A stretch of DNA of 64,000 bases from Aquimarina aggregata. GTDB lineage: Bacteria > Bacteroidota > Bacteroidia > Flavobacteriales > Flavobacteriaceae. Where the stretch lies: the NCBI RefSeq assembly GCF_001632745.1, contig NZ_LQRT01000002.1:372001-436000 (forward strand). The letters are read 5' to 3'. The notes beneath the pieces are model-generated. The model did not search any database, was not told where the DNA came from, and saw nothing but the letters and a program-made list of their open reading frames with translations. Below are positions 57,974 to 64,000 of this stretch, one piece after another. Position numbers and translations under genes: made by a program. How positions within the stretch are numbered: position 1 is the first letter of the stretch; each line of letters begins with the position of its first letter.

Positions 57974-57975
57974 TT

Positions 57976-58701
57976 ATGAAAAAGTATATAATACTAATTT
58001 TAATAAGCATACTTACGCTATGTAGCTTAAATGCACAAGAAACCGAAGAAGAAAATAAAGCAACTTTTGCAACAAAAATTATCCATAATAGTGTTGCAGG
58101 GTTTTATCCAATTTTCTTTGGTAATTTTGAAACCAATAAAAACTATGATATAACATTTTATACTATTTTTTGGACAAACCCAGCTTTTGGAAACTTACAG
58201 TCAGGGAGTGATTTGTTATTAGAAACTTCAGTAGGTTTAGGGTTTAAATTCTTAAATAATTCATTATATGTAAATCCATCTTTTGGTATTACAAGTGGTA
58301 AATTTTCTTCAAATAGTACAGGAACTAAAATAGCAGAAGGTGTTGTGCCAAGTCTCTATATTAATTATCAGAAAGGATTACTAGACTTTGAAGGTTACAT
58401 TGCCTATTACAAGTCAATTAGAGAAGATGATGATATCATTACCAAAGATTATTTACTGAATTGGATGGCTCCGGGAATAAATGTAAACAAGCGAATTGTT
58501 TTGGGAGCTTTTTATGAATCATTTGGAATTACACGGCAAGAAGATGCAGATCCCTTGTTAGTATATCAATGGTTAGGAGGCTCTGTTAAATTAAAATTTG
58601 ATAAAGGAATTGCATTTAGAATTTCTGCAGGAGCCACTCTCAATACTGACGCAGGTACATCAGATGAATTCTATAAGGTTTCAGCTTTTATTCCGCTATA
58701 A
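57976..58701 (+). CDS. Putative outer-membrane beta-barrel protein of the ligase/decarboxylase cluster
   Basis: A 241-residue exported protein with signal peptide (IILILISILTLCSLNAQ). The mature part is rich in alternating aromatic strands (FYTIFWTNPAFGNLQSGSDLLLETSVGLGFKFLNNSLYVNPSFGITSG; GSVKLKFDKGIAFRISAGATL), as expected of an outer-membrane barrel. The family is related to the DUF6733-type proteins of flavobacteria if memory serves. It ends the cluster and may export or bind the product. A strong bidirectional terminator follows. Confidence 0.7.
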   Translation: MKKYIILILISILTLCSLNAQETEEENKATFATKIIHNSVAGFYPIFFGNFETNKNYDITFYTIFWTNPAFGNLQSGSDLLLETSVGLGFKFLNNSLYVNPSFGITSGKFSSNSTGTKIAEGVVPSLYINYQKGLLDFEGYIAYYKSIREDDDIITKDYLLNWMAPGINVNKRIVLGAFYESFGITRQEDADPLLVYQWLGGSVKLKFDKGIAFRISAGATLNTDAGTSDEFYKVSAFIPL

Positions 58702-58715
58702 ATTATAGTAAAACT

Positions 58716-58751
58716 AAAAACACCAAATTATGTACATAATTTGGTGTTTTT
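58716..58751. terminator. Bidirectional terminator after the decarboxylase cluster
   Basis: A perfect palindrome: AAAAACACCAAATTATGT and its complement. It has A and T runs on its two ends and lies between the convergent barrel gene and the miaE-like gene, with its right end only 2 bases from the latter's stop codon. Confidence 0.9.
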
Positions 58752-58752
58752 C

Positions 58753-59334
58753 TTATCCATGTATGGTTTCATTTTTACTTAACCCTTTCATGATTTCTGC
58801 CTCATAGACCAGTAGTTCTTCCCACTTTTTATCTACTTCTTGACGTTCACCATATTGTCTGGCAAAGTTTAAAAACATAGTATAATGATTGGCTTCACTA
58901 ACCATTAAACTTCGGTAAAAATCGGCAAGTTCTTTATCTTCTAACTCTTCAGACAATAACTTAAAGCGCTCACAGCTTCTTGCTTCAATAAGAGCAGCAT
59001 AAAGTAATCGATGCACGAGTTGCGTAGTTCTACTTCCTCCCTTCGGGAAAAAAGTAACCAATTGTAAAACATATTCATCTTTTCGATCTCGCCCAAGTAT
59101 CCAACCGCGATCGATGATTTTATCATGTACCATTTTAAAATGACTAATCTCTTCTTTTACTAGCTTAGTCATTTCTTGTACCAATTCGGTGTATTCTGGA
59201 AAGCTTACAATTAGTGATATTGCGGTCGACGTTGCCTTTTGCTCACAATAGGCGTGGTCGGTTAGTATTTCTTCAATGTTCTTTTCGACGATATTCACCC
59301 ATCGTGGGTCTGTAGGAAGTTTTAAACCGAGCAT
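58753..59334 (-). CDS. miaE: tRNA-(ms2io6A37) hydroxylase, MiaE-like
   Basis: MiaE hydroxylates ms2i6A at position 37 of certain tRNAs with a di-iron centre. The 193-residue ferritin-like protein has N-terminal LPTDPRWVNIVEKNIEEILTDHAYCEQKATSTAI, and iron-ligand helices EISHFKMVHDKI, EARSCERFKLLSE and SEANHYTMFLNFAR, matching the E-ExxH-E-ExxH scheme. I assume the ms2i6A-forming MiaA/MiaB are elsewhere in the genome. It stands alone on the minus strand. Confidence 0.92.
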   Translation of the reverse strand: MLGLKLPTDPRWVNIVEKNIEEILTDHAYCEQKATSTAISLIVSFPEYTELVQEMTKLVKEEISHFKMVHDKIIDRGWILGRDRKDEYVLQLVTFFPKGGSRTTQLVHRLLYAALIEARSCERFKLLSEELEDKELADFYRSLMVSEANHYTMFLNFARQYGERQEVDKKWEELLVYEAEIMKGLSKNETIHG

Positions 59335-59493
59335 TTTTTACTATTTGAATTACAATGTAAAATTAACTAAAACTAATGTTAACTCTCGATATAAGTACTG
59401 TTAAATAAATCTACCCAGTTAAAATATTAAAACGACAGTATCAATAGATTCGTCTGGTAAGTTATAGATAACTTATGCTACTAAATAAGTAAA

Positions 59494-60183
59494 TCAATTA
59501 TTATTTTCTTTTTTAGAATCGAGCTTTAATAATTTTTCTTCTCCTTTGGTAATACCAGATTTTACTTTGCTAACCCTGCTCTCGTGTTTTTTTAATTTTT
59601 CTTCAATTTTTGTCAATTTGGCCATTTTTTCTGAGTATTCTTCTTCTGTAATTTCTCCTGCTTCCTTTTGTGATAGTAATCGGTTTTTTGTTTTTTCGAT
59701 TTTATCTGTTCCTTTGCTATTTCGCTCTTCTAGAAAGGTTAACCTTTCTTTTTTGTTTTCTATTCTATTTTGAACCGCATTGACTTTTTCATTTTTGAAT
59801 TCAATTCTTTTTGCTTTAATCTCTTCTCTTTTTTCTTTTGCTGATTCTTTAAAAGCACTTAATTTTTGTTTTAGATCTGGGTTTTCCTTTAGATAAGCCT
59901 TTTTTTCTTCGGGAGTCATCCCTTTCATTTTTTCTTTGTGCTCTCCTAAAATGGCATTCTTTTCTGCTTTAAGCTCTTTTTTGGCTTCTTTTATTTCAGT
60001 TTTTTTAGCTTTTATTTGTTCTTTCTTCTCCTTCATTTCGGTACGCTTGACCTTCATTTCTTTTTTCTGTTGCTTGATGGTCTCTTTACGTTGCTTGGCA
60101 ACTTCTTTTGGTTTTTGTGCATGGGCAGTCCCGATAAAGCCTATCATCAACACGGCTATATATAAATACTTTAAGATTTTCAT
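59494..60183 (-). CDS. Exported lysine/glutamate-rich coiled-coil protein
   Basis: A 229-residue protein with signal peptide (YLYIAVLMIGFIGTAHAQ). Nearly the entire mature part is Lys- and Glu-rich and strongly helical (KQRKETIKQQKKEMKVKRTE; REEIKAKRIEFKNEKVNAVQ; KEAGEITEEEYSEKMAKLTK), with heptad-like spacing, so it is a coiled coil or a single charged helix. Two Gly/Pro breaks (near 85-90 and 135-142) hint at three segments. A small coiled-coil lipoprotein is encoded 10 bases upstream on the same strand, and the pair probably acts together in the periplasm. No enzyme-like motif is visible. Confidence 0.75.
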   Translation of the reverse strand: MKILKYLYIAVLMIGFIGTAHAQKPKEVAKQRKETIKQQKKEMKVKRTEMKEKKEQIKAKKTEIKEAKKELKAEKNAILGEHKEKMKGMTPEEKKAYLKENPDLKQKLSAFKESAKEKREEIKAKRIEFKNEKVNAVQNRIENKKERLTFLEERNSKGTDKIEKTKNRLLSQKEAGEITEEEYSEKMAKLTKIEEKLKKHESRVSKVKSGITKGEEKLLKLDSKKENNN

Positions 60184-60193
60184 GATTTTGATT

Positions 60194-60406
60194 TTATAGA
60201 TTGTCTAGTTCATTTAAAGCATCATCGATTTCTTTCGCTTCTTTTTCAAGGGATTCAAAATCTTTATCAATTTCTTGTTCAACAGCTTCTACTTGTTTAT
60301 TTAATTCTGCTTCAGCTGCCTTTTTCTTTTCCTCTTCAGCTTTTTTATCGACGCAAGCCAAAGAAAAAAAGCTTACTCCCATGAGGATTAAAAATATTTT
60401 TTTCAT
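60194..60406 (-). CDS. Small coiled-coil lipoprotein
   Basis: A 70-residue lipoprotein: signal MKKIFLILMGVSFFSLAC with lipobox Cys18, then an Ala/Lys/Glu-rich helix (KKAEEEKKKAAEAELNKQV, EQEIDKDFESLEKEAKEIDD). Size and helical composition recall Braun-type Lpp, but there is no C-terminal lysine for peptidoglycan linkage. It precedes the larger coiled-coil gene by 10 bases, so they share a transcript. Function unknown. Confidence 0.75.
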   Translation of the reverse strand: MKKIFLILMGVSFFSLACVDKKAEEEKKKAAEAELNKQVEAVEQEIDKDFESLEKEAKEIDDALNELDNL

Positions 60407-60628
60407 AATAATAGTGGTATAGGTTATTATTATTCTAAGATACTTAATTTTTTGATTAAAATTTTACGTAAAGCATTTTGTTTTAATGAGTTACGGTAGT
60501 ATTGGTAACGTTTGTGTGTTTTTACCATAACAGTCAGTTAATTTTAAATAAACGCAATTTTGGCATTTATAAGTAGTATATCTATAATAAAATAGTAAGT
60601 GAATAATGATAATATGAGAAACTGTAAT

Positions 60629-62416
60629 TTAGATGTCTAAATCAAAATCGCTACGCAGTTTATCTATAAGAGGGTTTTTCTCTCTTAACTTTTCATACTT
60701 ATCTTGTGGTGTAAAAGCATATTTCTTAGAAGCTTCTTCGTTCACTGTAATTTTTAAAGTAATGCTATAATTATTTAGTTTTTTATATAGATACTGAAGC
60801 AATCCGGATTGTGCAGCTTCCAAATCAACTTTCATAGATTGGTTTGGTAATTCTAAACAAATTTCCATTCCGTTTAATGTTGGAATATTCATGGCAAACA
60901 TAGAACCAATAATACGTTCTCCTTTTTTGTCTTGCATTTTACCATATTCTGCCCATCCTTCTTGCATTTTTTCTTCAGTAAACCCTTCTTTTGGAAGGTT
61001 TGTAGGATCAATTACTTTTTCTTCTTTATTTTCTTGATGCTCTTTTTTTCTTTTGATACTGCTTAGTGACAATCCAGAAGTCTTGCGCTCACGTTGAAGG
61101 ATATTAACTTTTTTTGCTATCGTCTCCAGTTTTTTGACTTCAGTATTTGTGGCTGTTATTACTTCTTGATTTGTTGACGCGGGGGCTGTCGGTGTATCAA
61201 CATTACTTTCTTGAACAATATGTTGTTCTTGTATAACTTCTTTTTTCTGTTCTAATGCTTTTTCTTTTACTTCAGAAGAAATTTTGACAGCAGTTATTCC
61301 TTTTTCTTTAAAATATGAAGGAGGAATTATGTAAGGTTTGTCATTTTTTTTTTCTCCATCCGGAAGTAGGATAGAGGCAAGCTGCATAAGGCAAAGCTCA
61401 ACAAGCAGTCGTTGGTTGCGACTGGTTTTATACTTTAAATCACAATCATTTGCCAATGTTATACCTTGCACCAGAAATTGATGTGATGCATTTTGAGATT
61501 GCGTTAGATACTTTGCTTTTGTTTGTTCTCCAACTTCTAAGAGTGTAACGGTAGCAGGATTTTTACAAACTAATAAATCTCTAAAGTGTGAAGCTAGTCC
61601 TGCGATAAAATGATGTCCATCAAAACCTAGAGACAAAATTTCGTTAAACTCAATAAGTAATTGAGGAATGTTGTTTTGTAGTATTAGATCAGTAGTTTTG
61701 AAATAAGTTTCATAATCTAATACATTTAGGTTTTCAGTTACAGCTTGTCGCGTTAAGTTTTTTCCACTAAAGCTCACTACTCTATCAAAAATAGATAAAG
61801 CGTCTCTCATGGCACCATCAGCTTTCTGAGCAATAATTTGAAGAGCATCCTCATCTGCAGTTATTCCTTCTTGTTTGGCGACCTCGATTAAATGATTTTT
61901 AGCGTCTGTAACAGTTATTCGTTTAAAATCAAATATTTGACAGCGCGATAAGATGGTTGGTATTATTTTATGCTTCTCGGTTGTTGCTAATATAAAGATT
62001 GCATGTTTAGGCGGTTCTTCTAATGTTTTTAAAAAAGCATTAAAAGCTGCTTGTGATAGCATATGCACCTCATCAATAATATATACTTTATATTTTCCTA
62101 CCTGAGGAGGAATACGTACCTGATCAATTAGACTTCTTATATCATCAACAGAATTGTTAGACGCAGCATCCAATTCAAAAATATTAAAAGCAAAATCCTC
62201 ATCAGGATCTTCGTTTCCATCTTGATTAATGGTTTTTGCCAATATTCTGGCACAAGATGTTTTTCCAACTCCACGTGGTCCAGTAAAAAGAAGCGCCTGT
62301 GCTAGGTGATTATTTTCAATAGCATTCAGCAATGTATTTGTAATAGCTTGTTGCCCCACAACATCTTTAAATGTTTGAGGTCTGTATTTACGTGCTGATA
62401 CTATGAAATGCTCCAT
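60629..62416 (-). CDS. dnaX: DNA polymerase III subunit gamma/tau
   Basis: DnaX is the clamp-loader ATPase. The 595-residue protein has Walker A FTGPRGVGKTSCARI, Walker B IIDEVHML and the SRC motif LSRCQIFDF; AAA+ domains I-III fill about residues 1-350, followed by a low-complexity linker and a C-terminal tau-like domain (about 470-595). The zinc-binding Cys cluster between Walker A and the DAAS motif of other bacteria is absent: the segment reads KTINQDGNEDPDEDFAFNIFELDAASNNSV, with no cysteine. At codons 355-358 (GAA AAA AAA AAT) an A10 run marks the end of domain III, where one-base slippage leads directly to a stop codon. Confidence 0.96.
   Translation of the reverse strand: MEHFIVSARKYRPQTFKDVVGQQAITNTLLNAIENNHLAQALLFTGPRGVGKTSCARILAKTINQDGNEDPDEDFAFNIFELDAASNNSVDDIRSLIDQVRIPPQVGKYKVYIIDEVHMLSQAAFNAFLKTLEEPPKHAIFILATTEKHKIIPTILSRCQIFDFKRITVTDAKNHLIEVAKQEGITADEDALQIIAQKADGAMRDALSIFDRVVSFSGKNLTRQAVTENLNVLDYETYFKTTDLILQNNIPQLLIEFNEILSLGFDGHHFIAGLASHFRDLLVCKNPATVTLLEVGEQTKAKYLTQSQNASHQFLVQGITLANDCDLKYKTSRNQRLLVELCLMQLASILLPDGEKKNDKPYIIPPSYFKEKGITAVKISSEVKEKALEQKKEVIQEQHIVQESNVDTPTAPASTNQEVITATNTEVKKLETIAKKVNILQRERKTSGLSLSSIKRKKEHQENKEEKVIDPTNLPKEGFTEEKMQEGWAEYGKMQDKKGERIIGSMFAMNIPTLNGMEICLELPNQSMKVDLEAAQSGLLQYLYKKLNNYSITLKITVNEEASKKYAFTPQDKYEKLREKNPLIDKLRSDFDLDI
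61344..61353 (-). other. A10 homopolymer in dnaX, candidate slippage site for a gamma subunit
   Basis: On the coding (minus) strand GAA AAA AAA AAT GAC spans codons 355-359. Adding one A gives AAA TGA, a stop right after residue 358; losing one A gives a stop after five more codons. The position is just after the last clamp-loader motif (LMQLASILL). Confidence 0.55.
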
Positions 62417-62518
62417 TACTGCAAAGTTAAAAATTGCAGAGAAATAATAAATTATAGTATTCGCTTTTTATATTTAGTTATTAACAGCAAAAAAATAGTT
62501 CTAAATTTAGAATTGTAA

Positions 62519-62526
62519 TACTTTTG
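62519..62526 (+). promoter_or_regulatory. -7 element of the RNase P RNA promoter
   Basis: TACTTTTG matches TAnnTTTG and ends 4 bases before the predicted 5' end of the RNase P RNA. A weak -33 (TAGTTCT around 62496-62502) lies at suitable spacing. Confidence 0.6.
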
Positions 62527-62528
62527 CA

Positions 62529-62846
62529 AAAAGCAGATCACCTTATCGCTTTATGTAAAATATAAAGAGGAAAGTCCGGACACCATAGCGTAGCATAGCG
62601 GGTAACTCCCGTCATCTTGATTACTCGAGATAGGACAAGTGCAGCAGAAAGTATGTACAGGTAATGCTGTAGTGAAACCAGGTAAACTCTATGCGGTGCA
62701 ACGTCATGTAAACCAGCTTTAAGGGTTGCGCGCCCAACGTTGGAGGGTAGACGGTTTGAGCTAATAAGTAATTGTTAGTCTAGATAAATGATAAGGATAT
62801 TCGTTTCGACGAGGAAACAGAATCCGGCTTATGATCTGCTTTTTTT
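62529..62846 (+). ncRNA. rnpB: RNase P RNA, bacterial type A
   Basis: About 318 bases. The outer P1 helix pairs AAAGCAGATCA at the 5' end with TGATCTGCTTT at the 3' end. The universal segment GAGGAAAGTCCGGAC lies at 62567-62581, GTGAAACCAGGTAAACTC in the central region around 62672-62689, and ACAGAATCCGGCTTAT near the 3' end. These are the conserved P4/J parts of the ribozyme that cleaves tRNA 5' leaders. The T-rich run after P1 (62841-62846) probably ends transcription. It is divergent from dnaX. Confidence 0.95.
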
Positions 62847-62896
62847 ATTTAGATTTTGGGATGTTGTTTGATGCGGTTTTTCATAAACTAATCATT

Positions 62897-62998
62897 ATGA
62901 AAATGAAAATTGCTTTTATCTTTTATGTGTTTTTAATCTTTATTGTTTATTCTCAAAATACTATTCTAAAACAAAGTGCTTTTTTACAACTACTTTAA
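62897..62998 (+). CDS. Possible small exported peptide
   Basis: A 33-codon ORF starting ATGAAAATGAAA and encoding a basic N-terminus, a long hydrophobic stretch (IAFIFYVFLIFIVYSQ) and 14 polar residues. It looks like a signal peptide with a very short mature part, or the surviving 5' end of a decayed gene. It has no recognised family and no visible strong promoter, and sits in the 296-base gap between RNase P RNA and bshA. Only ORF-shape evidence supports it. Confidence 0.25.
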   Translation: MKMKIAFIFYVFLIFIVYSQNTILKQSAFLQLL

Positions 62999-63142
62999 CA
63001 AAATGCTATACTATTTTTCTTGTACCTTGTCCCAAAAGAAAATGTAGTGAAAGAAACTCTTAAAAGTATTAATTGAGCATAAATTAAGAAATGTTTGCTA
63101 ATGAGTTTCGTCTAACTAAAAGGAAAAAATCAAAGATAATAC

Positions 63143-64000
63143 ATGAAAATTGCTATAGTTTGTTATCCTACTTTTGGAGGTAGTGGAGTTGTGGCCACCG
63201 AATTAGGAATTGCCCTTGCCAAATTAAACCATGAAGTTCATTTTATAACATATAAGCAACCCGTTCGGTTAGAATTATTAAACCCTAATATTCATTTTCA
63301 TGAGGTTAATGTACCTACCTATCCACTTTTTCATTATCAACCTTATGAATTAGCTTTGTCTAGTAAGTTAGTTGATACTATTAAAAAATATGAAATAGAT
63401 GTTCTTCATGTGCATTATGCAATTCCCCATGCGTATGCCGGATATATGGCAAAAAAAATGTTAGAAGAAGAAGGTATATATGTTCCTATGGTGACAACGC
63501 TACATGGTACAGATATCACTTTAGTAGGTAATCATCCATTTTATAAAACTGCGGTAACTTTTAGTATAAATAATAGTGATATAGTAACATCTGTTTCTCA
63601 GAATCTAAAAGATGATACTTTACGTTTGTTTGATATTACTAATGAAATTAAAGTAGTCCCCAATTTTATAGATTTAACACATCAAAAAACAAGCTTTACA
63701 GATTGTCAAAGAGATGTAATGGCTTTACCAGAAGAAAGAATCGTAACCCATATAAGTAACTTTAGAGCAGTAAAGCGTATTACAGATATTGTAGATGTAT
63801 TTTATAATATACAAAAAGAGATGCCTGCTAAGTTGCTAATGGTAGGAGATGGTCCTGAGCGCAAACCTGCAGAGCAAAAATGCAAAGAATTAGGGATTAA
63901 AGACAAAGTGATCTTTTTAGGTAATAGTAATGAAATAGATAAAATATTATGTTTTTCTGATTTGTTTTTATTACCGTCAGAAAGAGAGAGTTTCGGGTTA
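63143..64000 (+). CDS. bshA: N-acetyl-alpha-D-glucosaminyl L-malate synthase BshA, 3' end cut by window edge
   Basis: 286 N-terminal codons are present. BshA joins UDP-GlcNAc and L-malate in the first step of bacillithiol synthesis. It is a GT4 glycosyltransferase: KIAIVCYPTFGGSGVVATELGIALAKLNHEVHFITY at the N-terminus, HVHYAIPHAYAGYMAK, TTLHGTDITLVGNHPFY, VPNFIDLTHQK, and the donor-site start LLMVGDGPERKPAEQ with SERESFGL at the very end of the window. The HYAIPHA and GTDIT stretches are typical of BshA rather than generic GT4 enzymes. Bacillithiol is known from many Bacteroidota. Confidence 0.92.
   Translation, partial: MKIAIVCYPTFGGSGVVATELGIALAKLNHEVHFITYKQPVRLELLNPNIHFHEVNVPTYPLFHYQPYELALSSKLVDTIKKYEIDVLHVHYAIPHAYAGYMAKKMLEEEGIYVPMVTTLHGTDITLVGNHPFYKTAVTFSINNSDIVTSVSQNLKDDTLRLFDITNEIKVVPNFIDLTHQKTSFTDCQRDVMALPEERIVTHISNFRAVKRITDIVDVFYNIQKEMPAKLLMVGDGPERKPAEQKCKELGIKDKVIFLGNSNEIDKILCFSDLFLLPSERESFGL

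Noticed and set aside
59546..60199. Two plus-strand ORFs opposite the coiled-coil gene
   Set aside because: Lys/Glu-rich codons on one strand give Ser/Phe-rich open frames on the other; the minus-strand protein has a signal peptide and consistent helical design, the plus-strand ones do not.
1..64000. tRNA genes, CRISPR arrays, insertion sequences, phage genes
   Set aside because: I looked for tRNA T-loop patterns, regularly spaced repeats, transposase and integrase motifs and flanking inverted repeats and found none; isolated GGTTCGAA strings (near 3002 and 52313) lack the rest of a tRNA.

Overview
The window is a low-GC, gene-dense stretch of chromosome from a member of the Bacteroidota, most likely a marine flavobacterium (family Flavobacteriaceae; an Aquimarina-like genus is only a guess). 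Indicators are the fused LpxC/FabZ, the PorX response regulator, several PorP/SprF, PorE-like and OmpA proteins of the type IX secretion/gliding world, C-terminal sorting domains of both common types, promoters of the form TTG-N19/20-TAnnTTTG, and weak or absent Shine-Dalgarno sequences. No insertion sequence, prophage, tRNA, rRNA operon or CRISPR array was seen. The first gene (alanine dehydrogenase, minus strand) and the last gene (bshA, plus strand) are cut by the window edges.

Layout. 1-2.9 kb (minus): porX, tsaE, alanine dehydrogenase. 3-10.6 kb (plus): HD phosphohydrolase, lpxD, lpxC/fabZ, lpxA, efp, a second LpxD-like acyltransferase, an NTF2-like protein and sucD, a lipid A/housekeeping block. 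10.8-17.5 kb: M16 peptidase lipoprotein, fabG, a vWA membrane protein and an SPFH/prohibitin protein. 17.7-23.1 kb: a 1273-residue secreted Asp-box propeller protein with FN3, MAM-like and chitin-binding-like modules and a T9SS tail, then two convergent envelope genes. 23.3-31.7 kb: the complete histidine operon (hisG-GNAT-hisD-C-B-H-A-DinB-F-IE), preceded by an 18-residue leader peptide with five consecutive His codons and a terminator/antiterminator pair, i.e. a classical attenuator. 31.8-37.6 kb: a gliding-associated adhesin-like protein, a PorP/SprF protein and a PorE-like OmpA protein. 37.7-38.9 kb: GH16 lipoprotein. 39.2-45.4 kb: rpsA, then pyrR-pyrB-unknown-thioredoxin-like-rnz-pdxH. 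45.4-47.6 kb: large OmpA protein. 48-51.5 kb: sixA-ppk1-ppx polyphosphate operon. 51.6-53.6 kb: small beta-barrel protein, Crp/Fnr regulator, NTF2-like protein. 53.8-58.7 kb: a compact pathway of PLP decarboxylase, acyl carrier protein, AMP-forming ligase, alpha/beta hydrolase and outer-membrane protein. 58.7-62.4 kb (minus): miaE-like gene, coiled-coil protein, small lipoprotein, dnaX. 62.5-62.8 kb: RNase P RNA. 63.1 kb on: bshA.

The observations I rate highest are: (1) the decarboxylase/ACP/ligase/hydrolase cluster, whose parts resemble both the exosortase-A-associated ligase and decarboxylase and the butirosin BtrI/BtrJ/BtrK trio, with no exosortase in view; (2) an A10 run in dnaX exactly after the clamp-loader domains, where a one-base slip in either direction reaches a stop almost at once, as expected for a programmed gamma subunit; (3) the complete histidine attenuator; (4) a strong intrinsic terminator encoded inside the last codons of the convergent crp gene; and (5) a hairpin at the predicted extreme 5' end of the pyrR transcript.

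All assignments come from reading motifs and domain order; no database search was run. Positions of short sites may be off by one or two bases.
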